Source: CAYZTD01 sp964473335 (GTDB lineage Archaea > Thermoplasmatota > E2 > DHVEG-1). Taken from it: a stretch of DNA of 39,429 nt. Below the pieces are notes generated by a model. The model did not search any database. It saw only the letters and a list, made by a program, of their open reading frames with translations, and was not told where the DNA came from. Below are positions 15,927-23,250 of the stretch, in pieces (within the stretch, counting starts at the first letter, position 1; the number at the start of each line of letters is the position of its first letter). A program made the translations under genes and the position numbers. Where the stretch lies: assembly GCA_964473335.1 (NCBI GenBank), contig CAYYOO010000007.1, positions 1 through 39,429 of the forward strand, given 5' to 3'.

Positions 15927-16527
15927 TTATTTACCTTTAAAACTTGCTTTTCTTTTTTCAACAAATGCCTTTACGCCTTCCTTAAAATCTTCAGTTCCTG
16001 CTGCATATGATGCAGTTTTACTTTCAAGATCAAGATGATCTTTCATATTGTTATCAAGGCTTTTGTTGATCAGCATCTTTGCCTTTCCAACAGCAATCGA
16101 TGGAAAATTTCTAAAGATATCAACATATTTTTCAACTTCAGAATCAAGATCTTTTTTGTTAACAACCTTGTTTACAACACCGATTTCTTTTGCTTTTTCN
16201 NNNNNNNNNNNNNNNNNNNNNNNNNNNNNNNNNNNNNNNNNNNNNNNNNNNNNNNNNNNNNNNNNNNNNNNNNNNNNNNNNNNNNNNNNNNNNNNNNNNT
16301 TTATCTTCAGCTATGTGCATTTCTTTAACATCGCCACCACCGCAAAAACCTTTACCCGTTCCTTTTAAAACAACTGCTTTTATAGAATCATCTGAACTTA
16401 CTTTTTTAAAAATGTCATATAGTTCTTTACCAAGTTTCATATCAAAAGAATTAAGTCTTTCAGGTCTGTTGAGAGTAATATAAGCACAGTTTTTTTTAAT
16501 TTCAAAAGAGACAGTTTCATAGTTCAT
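15927..16527 (-). CDS. Enoyl-CoA hydratase-family protein, interrupted by assembly gap
   Basis: The crotonase N-terminus is clear at 16300-16527 (LNRPERLNSFD, then FCGGGDVKEM as the oxyanion-hole segment). The C-terminus is clear at 15927-16199 in another frame: it reads KEIGVVNKVVNK and ends VKAFVEKRKASFKGK before TAA at 15927-15929. The frame change is produced by the 100-N placeholder, so this is one intact gene with unknown bases missing, not a pseudogene. About 186 residues are visible against a family length near 260. The catalytic Glu region is in the gap, so hydratase versus isomerase cannot be told. It stands alone between hdrC and the hydrogenase operon. Confidence 0.82.
16200..16299. 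other. Assembly gap (100 N) inside an enoyl-CoA hydratase gene
   Basis: Exactly 100 N. Flanking crotonase fragments are in different frames and together lack about 70 residues, so the true gap is probably about 200-230 bases and not the placeholder length. Confidence 0.95.
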
Positions 16528-16664
16528 TTTATTACCATTTTTTGTGAAACCTATTTTTTTATTTAAACGTATTTACAAAAACATAATATAACTCCTATCT
16601 TTACAAAAAAGGGAAGATATTATAAGATAAATTTTATTTCATGTACGACGATGGAGGCTCTTTT

Positions 16665-17648
16665 ATGTCAAAAAAAGATAAATTAAACCTAGCTTTTTAC
16701 TGGGCTGCTAGTTGTGGCGGCTGTGAGATAGCTGTTCTTGATATTGATGAAAAAATCCTTGATATTGCTGAGATTGCTAACATTCTTTTTTGGCCTGTTG
16801 CAATTGATACAAAATATAAAGACGTTAAGGATATGAAAGATAATCATATTGATGTCTGTTTTTTCAATGGAGCAGTTCGAACTGAAGAACAAGAAGAACT
16901 TGCTCATTTACTTCGTAAAAAATCAAAGATACTTGTAGCATTTGGTGCTTGCTCAGTTCATGGTGGAATACCTGGACTTGCTAATATTGCAAATAAAAAA
17001 GAAGTGTTTGATGTTGCATATATTGATAATCCATCTACTGATAATGATAAAAAAATAGTTCCAAAAACAAAATCTAAAGTAAAAGAAGGAGAACTCACTT
17101 TACCTGATTTTTATGATACCGTAAAAAGCCTTGATCAAGTAGTTGATGTTGATTATTATCTATATGGTTGTCCACCAACACCAAAACAAATTATGACTGC
17201 AGTTAATGCTATTGTCGAAAATAAACTTCCACCTAAGGGTTCATCTATTGGCCCGCAGAAATCAGTATGTGATGAATGCAAATATGAAAAAAGTGAAAAG
17301 AAAATTAAGAAAATCAAACGTATCTATGAAGTAGATAAAATTAAAGATGAATGTCTACTTGCTCAAGGAATAATTTGCATGGGTCCGGTAACTAGAGCAG
17401 GATGTGATGCAAGGTGTATTAATGCAAATATGCCGTGTACCGGTTGTAACGGTCCGACACCAAAAGCAATGGATCAGGGAGCTAAGATGATATCAGCTAT
17501 TGCATCAATTCTTGGAATCGAGGGTGAAGAAAATATGAGTGAAGAGGAAATCGAAGAACTCATCTCCGATATAGTCGATCCAATTGGTACTTTTTATAAA
17601 TATACTCTTCCGACATCAATCATAAATAGGAAGGTGATGAAAAAATGA
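16665..17648 (+). CDS. mvhG: F420-non-reducing [NiFe]-hydrogenase small subunit
   Basis: The small electron-transfer subunit of a cytosolic group 3c-type hydrogenase. The proximal cluster motif AASCGGCE has Cys17 and Cys20, followed by FGACSVHGG, LYGCPPTPKQI and the cysteine-rich C-terminal part (GIICMGPVTRAGCDARC, PCTGCNGP). It has no Tat signal, fitting a cytoplasmic enzyme. An in-frame ATG at 16641 exists, but GGAGG precedes ATG 16665 (MSKKDKLNLAFYW), which I prefer. Its stop overlaps the start of the large subunit (ATGA). With hdrCBA and mvhD it would make an Mvh-Hdr complex. Confidence 0.93.
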   Translation: MSKKDKLNLAFYWAASCGGCEIAVLDIDEKILDIAEIANILFWPVAIDTKYKDVKDMKDNHIDVCFFNGAVRTEEQEELAHLLRKKSKILVAFGACSVHGGIPGLANIANKKEVFDVAYIDNPSTDNDKKIVPKTKSKVKEGELTLPDFYDTVKSLDQVVDVDYYLYGCPPTPKQIMTAVNAIVENKLPPKGSSIGPQKSVCDECKYEKSEKKIKKIKRIYEVDKIKDECLLAQGIICMGPVTRAGCDARCINANMPCTGCNGPTPKAMDQGAKMISAIASILGIEGEENMSEEEIEELISDIVDPIGTFYKYTLPTSIINRKVMKK

Positions 17649-19111
17649 AGACAGTTACAATTGATCCAATAACCAGGCTTGAAGGTCATGGAAAAATTAG
17701 CATTTTTTTAAACGATAAAGGAAATGTTGAGAATGCTTATCTGCAGATTCCTGAACTTCGTGGTTTTGAAAGATTCTCTGAAGGCAGACGCGCTGAGGAT
17801 ATGCCACAGATCACTAGTAGAATCTGCGGGGTGTGTCCTGTAGCTCATCATATGGCAAGTACAAAAGCACTTGATGATGCATTCAATGTTGAACCAACTG
17901 ATACAGCAAAAAAACTTAGAGAACTTATGTACTGTGGATATTTTATTTATGATCATATACTTCATTTCTACTACTTAGGGGGCCCTGATTTTGTAGTAGG
18001 TCCTGATGCACCACCTGCTAAAAGAAATATTCTTGGTGTTATTGAAAAAGCAGGTGTTGATATTGGTAAAAAAGTGATAAAGCACCGTGCTTATGGTCAA
18101 AAGATAACTAGTGTTCTAGGTGGAAAGGCAACTCATCCAGTTTGCGGCCTACCTGGTGGTATATCAAAGGGCCTAGATAACAATGAAGTAAAAGATGTTA
18201 AAAAAATGGTAGATTCATGTATTGATTTTGCTCAATTCAGTTTAAAATTATTTTCAGATATAGTTCTTGATAACAAGGATTACGTGGATTTGATAACTAG
18301 TGATCCTTATCAACTTAAAACCTATAATATGGGCCTAGTTGACAAGGACAATAAAGTAAATTTCTATGATGGAAAAATAAGAGTCACCGATCAAAAGGCA
18401 AAGGAATACAAAAAGTTTGAAGTAAAAGATTATTTTAATAACATTCGTGAACGCGTTGAGGAATGGAGCTACATGAAATATCCGTATCTAAAAGATATTG
18501 GTTGGAATGGATTTACAGATGGTAAAGATAGTGGAATATATAGAGTAGGGCCACTAGGTAGGCTCAATGCAGCCGAGGGAATGGCTACATCACTTGCTGA
18601 CAAGGAATACAAAAAAATGTATAACACACTCGGTAGAAAACCGATTAACTCTACACTTGCCTTTCACTGGGCAAGATTAATTGAGCTTTTATATGCAACT
18701 GAAAGAGCTAAAGAACTAATTAATGATCCAAAAATTACATCAGAGGATATAAAAAATCCAGTTGGTGAACCTGGTGAAGGTTTTGGTGTCACTGAAGCAG
18801 CAAGGGGAACTCTTATTCATCATTATAAACTAGATAAAAAAGGCTTAATTAAAAAAGCAAACTTAATTGTTGCAACAACTAATAATGCTGGAGCAATAAC
18901 AATGTCTATTCGTGATGCAGCAAAAGGTGTTATAAAAAATGGAAAAATTGATGATGGAATATTGAACAAGGTTGAAATGGCATTTAGAGCATATGATCCA
19001 TGTTTTGCATGTGCAACACACACCCTGCCGGGTGGAATGCCACTTAAGGTAAATGTTTATGATAAAAATAAAAAACTCTACAAGACATTCAGTAGGAGTG
19101 GAGGAGTGTAA
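17645..19111 (+). CDS. mvhA: F420-non-reducing [NiFe]-hydrogenase large subunit
   Basis: Holds the Ni-Fe centre that makes or consumes H2. The N-terminal Ni ligands are in RICGVC (Cys61, Cys64). The C-terminal ligands are in DPCFACATH (Cys453, Cys456). All four are cysteine, so there is no selenocysteine form. After His459 a 29-residue tail remains; such tails are removed by the maturation protease, whose gene follows three bases later. The 488-aa length and the TRLEGHGKI start are typical. The start overlaps mvhG by four bases. Confidence 0.95.
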   Translation: MKTVTIDPITRLEGHGKISIFLNDKGNVENAYLQIPELRGFERFSEGRRAEDMPQITSRICGVCPVAHHMASTKALDDAFNVEPTDTAKKLRELMYCGYFIYDHILHFYYLGGPDFVVGPDAPPAKRNILGVIEKAGVDIGKKVIKHRAYGQKITSVLGGKATHPVCGLPGGISKGLDNNEVKDVKKMVDSCIDFAQFSLKLFSDIVLDNKDYVDLITSDPYQLKTYNMGLVDKDNKVNFYDGKIRVTDQKAKEYKKFEVKDYFNNIRERVEEWSYMKYPYLKDIGWNGFTDGKDSGIYRVGPLGRLNAAEGMATSLADKEYKKMYNTLGRKPINSTLAFHWARLIELLYATERAKELINDPKITSEDIKNPVGEPGEGFGVTEAARGTLIHHYKLDKKGLIKKANLIVATTNNAGAITMSIRDAAKGVIKNGKIDDGILNKVEMAFRAYDPCFACATHTLPGGMPLKVNVYDKNKKLYKTFSRSGGV

Positions 19112-19114
19112 TAT

Positions 19115-19585
19115 ATGAAAAAAACAATTGTTCTAGGAATAGGTAATCCGATTTTAAAAGATGATGGCGTTGGAATTCATGTCGCTGAGGAACTTAAAAA
19201 ACATATTAAAAGATCAGATGTTAAGATTGATACAGCATTTACTGGTGGTATGAACTTACTTGATTTAATGATTGATCATGATAGAGCTATTTTAATCGAT
19301 GCAGTTAAAAGGAAAGACAAAAAACCTGGGGATGTTGAACTTTTACCTTTTGAAGAGTTATCTGCTTTTCATACATCTAATCCTCATGATCTATCTCTTC
19401 CACAGGCTATTGAGATGAGTAAAAAACTTGGTGAAAAGAAAATTCCTAAGGATATCAAACTAATTGGTGTAAATATTGGTGAACTTCCTTGTGAGTTTGG
19501 TGAAAACTTAAGTTCTGAAATAATGGAGTCGGTACCAAGGGCTGTTGAACTTGCTAAAAGGGAGGTCGAACGTAAATATGGCTGA
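19115..19585 (+). CDS. Hydrogenase maturation protease (HycI/HyaD family)
   Basis: A nickel-dependent endopeptidase that trims the C-terminal tail of the hydrogenase large subunit. The N-terminal GIGNPILKDDGVGI motif with the metal-binding acid is present, followed by ILIDAVK (second acid) and the SNPHDLSLPQA segment with the conserved His-Asp. Length 156 aa. It lies between mvhA and mvhD; its last codons contain the GGGAGGT ribosome site for mvhD and overlap it by eight bases. That position makes MvhA the obvious substrate. Confidence 0.93.
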   Translation: MKKTIVLGIGNPILKDDGVGIHVAEELKKHIKRSDVKIDTAFTGGMNLLDLMIDHDRAILIDAVKRKDKKPGDVELLPFEELSAFHTSNPHDLSLPQAIEMSKKLGEKKIPKDIKLIGVNIGELPCEFGENLSSEIMESVPRAVELAKREVERKYG

Positions 19586-19991
19586 TTTTGAACCAAATAT
19601 AATTGGTTTTTTATGTAACTGGTGTAGCTATGCAGGAGCTGATCTTGCGGGTACCAGTAGAATAAAATATCCAGCTAACGTTAAAACAATACGTGTGATG
19701 TGCTCAGGTAGAATTGATCCAGTATATGTTCTTGAAGCACTAAAAAAAGGTGCAGATGGAGTTTTAATTGCAGGGTGCCACCCTGGAGATTGTCATTATC
19801 AATCTGGAAACTATAAAGCAAATAGAAGAATAAAACTACTTAAAAAAATGGTAGAAGAACTTGGAATCGAACCAGAAAGAATCCGTTTTGAGTATGTTTC
19901 AGCATCTGAAGGGAAAAAATTTGCAGAGTTAATTACAGAGATGACTGAACAAATTAAAAAAATTGGCCCTAATCCCTTATCAAAAAAATAA
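19578..19991 (+). CDS. mvhD: Hydrogenase iron-sulfur subunit linking Mvh to HdrA
   Basis: A small [2Fe-2S] protein that passes electrons from MvhG to HdrA. Cysteine pattern: FLCNWCSYAGAD, VMCSGR and AGCHPGDCHYQ, the usual MvhD set. Length 137 aa from ATG 19578. A longer frame reaches 19545, but GGGAGGT at the right distance before 19578 and the family start MADFEPNIIGFLC decide. It overlaps the protease gene. No HdrA fusion is seen; HdrA is encoded separately on the other strand about 5 kb away. Confidence 0.94.
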   Translation: MADFEPNIIGFLCNWCSYAGADLAGTSRIKYPANVKTIRVMCSGRIDPVYVLEALKKGADGVLIAGCHPGDCHYQSGNYKANRRIKLLKKMVEELGIEPERIRFEYVSASEGKKFAELITEMTEQIKKIGPNPLSKK

Positions 19992-19994
19992 ATA

Positions 19995-20249
19995 TTACTT
20001 AATATTATCCTTATTGTTAATTTGATTTTTTATATCCTTTAATTTAAGGTTTAGATAATATTCATTTGATATGCTTAATGGTTGTTTTAAGTTTCCTAAT
20101 TCAAATTCTTGGTTAAACTCGGTTTGTATCTGTTCTAATAGTTCATCTGTTGTTTTGTCTATGATCATATCAATAATTTCCTCTATCTCAAGTTTTTGAT
20201 TATTGTTGTTATATAATTCCATTGCCTGTTTTTTTATCTTTGTTTTCAT
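19995..20249 (-). CDS. Small hypothetical protein (84 aa), probably helical
   Basis: I do not recognise it. The sequence is rich in Asn, Gln, Lys, Glu and Ile with an amphipathic stretch (EIEEIIDMIIDKTTDELLEQIQ) that may form a coiled coil or a short four-helix unit. It has no cysteine, no membrane segment and no DNA-binding motif visible. TAGGAGGAAGAAA just upstream of the ATG is a strong ribosome site, so translation is likely. It ends three bases from the stop of mvhD (convergent), and upstream lies an AT-rich gap shared with the divergent ACT regulator. Confidence 0.65.
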   Translation of the reverse strand: MKTKIKKQAMELYNNNNQKLEIEEIIDMIIDKTTDELLEQIQTEFNQEFELGNLKQPLSISNEYYLNLKLKDIKNQINNKDNIK

Positions 20250-20434
20250 TTTCTTCCTCCTAGCTTCTTATATGTATAGGTTATTGAAGAGTATATTAAA
20301 CTAAAATTTAAGACTTTTCATTTTTGATTTTTTAATTATTAGATACATTTTAAGTATGTTATGGTTTGTATATGCTGGTTTGTTATAATTTGTAGTATTT
20401 AACAATGTTTTTAGTTGTTATTTATACAAAAAGG

Positions 20435-20442
20435 TTTATATA
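20435..20442 (+). promoter_or_regulatory. Archaeal TATA box of the ACT-domain regulator
   Basis: AAAAAGG followed by TTTATATA is a model BRE plus TATA element. Transcription would start near 20463-20466, leaving a leader of about 12 bases before ATG 20477. The rest of 20250-20476 is AT-rich and holds nothing else that I can name. Confidence 0.6.
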
Positions 20443-20476
20443 TAATGCTAGAAATAATAATAAAGCGTGATAAAAG

Positions 20477-21127
20477 ATGGTTACAATCAGCCACGTCGTA
20501 CATAAATTAGTAGACGAGAAAATCTACGTCCAAGAGGCTATCGCAAAAAGGATAGTTTCATATGGATCTGTAGCAAAGCATCTAAAACCTGAAATTGAAG
20601 AAGAATTAAGAAAAGAAGTAGCTCATTATGCAATAGTTGCAGCACTCAGAAGATACGCAGATAAAATCAATTCTAAATTTAAGAATATCAATTTTGATGC
20701 AAATAATTCAGAGGTAAACTTAAAAACACATATTATTGACATAAATCTACAGAAAAAACCATGCTTATTTGACAAACTGAAAAAGATTTATGATGTAATT
20801 CACTTTGAACAAGGTGATTTATTACACATAATATACGGTAGAAACACTGTAAATATCATTACAAATGAAAGATACAAAGAAAAAATAGAAAAATTCCTTC
20901 AACATGAAAAAATTATAAAAATAGAAGAAAATCTTGTAGCTCTTTCCTTTGCAATAGATAAGAAACTTTCAAAAACACCTGGTGTTCTATTCAGAATAGT
21001 CAGAAATTTTGCTTGGGAGAACATAAACATTTTAGATATAATAACAATAGATTTAGAGCTAACATTCATAGTAAAAGAAAAAAATGCAATTGTTGGATAC
21101 AAGGCATTACAAAGATTGATATCTTAA
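20477..21127 (+). CDS. ACT-domain protein, predicted amino-acid metabolism regulator (COG2150-like)
   Basis: 216 aa. The N-terminal 60 residues (ISHVVHKLVDEKIYVQEAIA, then VAKHLKPEIEEEL and AIVAALRRYADKI) match the helical start of an archaeal family annotated as predicted regulators with an ACT domain. The C-terminal part ends in an ACT-like stretch (PGVLFRIVRNFAWENINILDI...IVGYKALQRLI). ACT domains bind amino acids or other small ligands. The gene is monocistronic with a clear TATA box and converges on the methylcrotonyl-CoA carboxylase operon, five bases apart. A link to leucine metabolism is tempting but unproven. No DNA-binding motif is clear. Confidence 0.72.
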   Translation: MVTISHVVHKLVDEKIYVQEAIAKRIVSYGSVAKHLKPEIEEELRKEVAHYAIVAALRRYADKINSKFKNINFDANNSEVNLKTHIIDINLQKKPCLFDKLKKIYDVIHFEQGDLLHIIYGRNTVNIITNERYKEKIEKFLQHEKIIKIEENLVALSFAIDKKLSKTPGVLFRIVRNFAWENINILDIITIDLELTFIVKEKNAIVGYKALQRLIS

Positions 21128-21132
21128 TTTTT

Positions 21133-22740
21133 CTACATTCTAAATACGCCTGGTTTCCAGTCAGGGATGGGTGCATTTAATGATGCTGAAATTCCTAAAC
21201 CCAAAACCATACGTGTATCAACAGGGTCAATGATTCCATCATCCCAAATACGTGCAGTACTATAATATGGGCTTCCCTCTTCTTCATATTTTTTAAGGAT
21301 CGGCTGAGTTATCTTTTTTTCTTCTTCTTTTGAAAGTTGTTTACCTTTTCTCCACATTTGATCCTTTTTAACAGTCAAAAGAACGTTTGCTGCTTGCTGA
21401 CCGCCCATGACACTTATCCTTGCATTAGGCCACATCCAAAGTTGACGTGGTTCATAAGCACGGCCACACATACCATAATTACCCGCACCAAAAGAACCAG
21501 CTATTATAACTGTAAATTTTGGCACATTAGCTGTTGCAACAGCACTTACCATTTTTGCACCATCTTTAGCAATACCGCCTGATTCATATTTTTTCCCAAT
21601 CATAAAACCAGTAATGTTTTGTAAAAATACTAAAGGTATCTTACGTTGACAGCACATTTCAATAAAATGAGTTCCCTTAAGTGCAGATTCAGAAAACAAA
21701 ACTCCATTGTTTGCAAGTATTCCAACTGGATAACCCATGATTTTTGCAAAGCCACAAACAATAGTTTGGCCATAAAGTGCTTTGAATTCATGGAATTTTG
21801 ATCCATCAACAACCCTTGCAATTATTTCTTTAATATCAAAGGGTTTTCTTGGATCTTTTGGGATGATCCCATAAATTTCCTTTGGATCATAAGCAGGTTC
21901 TTCAGGTTTTTTTACATCAAGTTTTGTTTTTTCAGGTCTATTCAGATTTTCAAGAATATTTCTGGTAATAGAAATAGCCTCTGGGTCATCATGAGCATAA
22001 TGATCAGATACACCACTTTTTCTACAATGTACATCAGCACCACCAAGCTCCTCGGCTGTAACTTCTTCACCAGTTGCTGCTTTAACAAGTGGTGGCCCAC
22101 CTAGAAAAATAGTTCCATTTCCTTTTACAATAACACTCTCGTCACTCATAGCAGGGACATATGCTCCTCCAGCTGTGCAACTACCTAGTACAGCAGAAAT
22201 TTGCGGGATATCTTTTGAAGACATGACTGCTTGATTATAAAAAATCCTTCCAAAATGTTCTCTATCTGGAAATACCTCGTCCTGCAGTGGTAGAAAAGCT
22301 CCACCTGAGTCAACTAAATAAACACATGGTAAATTGTTTTGAAGAGCAATTGATTGAGCACGAAGGTGTTTTTTTACAGTCATCGGAAAATATGTTCCAC
22401 CTGTAACGGTTGCATCATTTGCAACTATTACTACTTCTCTACCATGGACAATACCTATACCTGTGACAATTCCAGCGCATGGTGATTTGTTTTTATACAT
22501 GTCATATGCAGCTAGAGAATTAAATTCCATAAAAGGAGTATCATGATCTAACAAAGCCTCAATTCTTTCTCTTACTAACATTTTGTCTCTTGATTTATGT
22601 AACTTTCTTTTCTCTTCACCTCCGCCCATTTGTGCAACAGCAATTTTTTCTTTTAAATCCTTTACTAATTTGTCATAGTTTTTGTAATTCTCTTTATATT
22701 CCTTATTTGAGGTTTGGATATTACTTTCAATAATTTCCAT
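21133..22740 (-). CDS. mccB: 3-methylcrotonyl-CoA carboxylase, carboxyltransferase (beta) subunit
   Basis: Transfers CO2 from carboxybiotin to 3-methylcrotonyl-CoA in leucine/isovalerate breakdown. The sequence is close to MCC beta: LVDSGGAFLPLQDEVFPDR, GSCTAGGAYVPAMSDE, FLGGPPLVKAATGEEV, GGADVHCRKSGVSDH, LFLQNITGFMIGKKYE-type core (here VFLQNITGFMIG), FGAGNYGMCGRAYEPR, and the terminal FRM. Propionyl-CoA carboxylases differ in these places; geranyl-CoA carboxylase remains possible. A longer frame starts at 22761, but GGAGGAAA before ATG 22740 (MEIIESN) fits better, giving 535 aa. It is the last gene of the liuC-like/BC/BCCP/CT operon. Confidence 0.9.
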   Translation of the reverse strand: MEIIESNIQTSNKEYKENYKNYDKLVKDLKEKIAVAQMGGGEEKRKLHKSRDKMLVRERIEALLDHDTPFMEFNSLAAYDMYKNKSPCAGIVTGIGIVHGREVVIVANDATVTGGTYFPMTVKKHLRAQSIALQNNLPCVYLVDSGGAFLPLQDEVFPDREHFGRIFYNQAVMSSKDIPQISAVLGSCTAGGAYVPAMSDESVIVKGNGTIFLGGPPLVKAATGEEVTAEELGGADVHCRKSGVSDHYAHDDPEAISITRNILENLNRPEKTKLDVKKPEEPAYDPKEIYGIIPKDPRKPFDIKEIIARVVDGSKFHEFKALYGQTIVCGFAKIMGYPVGILANNGVLFSESALKGTHFIEMCCQRKIPLVFLQNITGFMIGKKYESGGIAKDGAKMVSAVATANVPKFTVIIAGSFGAGNYGMCGRAYEPRQLWMWPNARISVMGGQQAANVLLTVKKDQMWRKGKQLSKEEEKKITQPILKKYEEEGSPYYSTARIWDDGIIDPVDTRMVLGLGISASLNAPIPDWKPGVFRM

Positions 22741-22760
22741 AAATTTTTTTCCTCCATTCA

Positions 22761-23246
22761 TTATTTTATTTCAGCTGTGATTTGACCAATTTCTATTTGA
22801 TCGTTTTCTTTAAAGTTTATTTTTTTAATAGTTCCTTTTTTTGGAGCTCTTATTAGATATTCCATCTTCATTGCTTCAATGACCATTAAAACTTGTTCTT
22901 TTTTTACTTTATCTCCCTTTTTTACTTTAACATTTACAACTTTTCCAGATATCGGTGAACTTAGGTCTCCTTCTTCTTTCTTCTTTTTTGATTTACCCTT
23001 CCCAGTTAGTTCCACTGGTTTTACTTTGAAAACATTTCCATCAACAAAGACAAACTTTTCATTGTTTCCTTCGGTTATCACTGATTTTATTACTTTATCA
23101 CCGATTTTTATTTTTAGATGACCTGGTTTTATTTCTTCTGCTTGAATTTTGTATTCTGTGTTATCATATGTTATAAAAAAATGTTTTTCTTTTTTTTCTA
23201 CTGTAACATTATAGACATGATTATTGTGCTCGTAATTGATAAACAT
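22761..23246 (-). CDS. Biotin carboxyl carrier protein with BT-like domain (split MCC alpha C-terminus)
   Basis: 161 aa. The C-terminal biotinyl domain has EAMKMEY with the biotinylated Lys about residue 127, 34 residues from the end, as usual. The N-terminal 85 residues (FINYEHNNHVYNVTVEKK onward) look like the beta-rich BT domain found between biotin carboxylase and BCCP in MCC alpha. A Lys-rich linker (GKGKSKKKKEEG) joins the two. The start is ATG 23246, seven bases after GAGGAGGTG. An in-frame upstream extension to 23360 is only overlap with the carboxylase gene. In bacteria and mitochondria BC, BT and BCCP are one chain; here they are split with a four-base gap. Confidence 0.9.
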   Translation of the reverse strand: MFINYEHNNHVYNVTVEKKEKHFFITYDNTEYKIQAEEIKPGHLKIKIGDKVIKSVITEGNNEKFVFVDGNVFKVKPVELTGKGKSKKKKEEGDLSSPISGKVVNVKVKKGDKVKKEQVLMVIEAMKMEYLIRAPKKGTIKKINFKENDQIEIGQITAEIK

Positions 23247-23250
23247 ATAA

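Noticed and set aside
16159..16299. Hydratase ending at 16159 with a short odd tail
   Set aside because: The tail is read through 100 N in a wrong frame; the real C-terminus is visible in another frame down to 15927.
18995..19030. Selenocysteine form of the hydrogenase large subunit
   Set aside because: Both C-terminal ligands are encoded by ordinary Cys codons (TGT/TGC) with no in-frame TGA.
12542..19991. Evidence of a methanogen
   Set aside because: HdrABC and MvhADG also occur in non-methanogenic archaea and bacteria; no mcr or cofactor genes are in the window.
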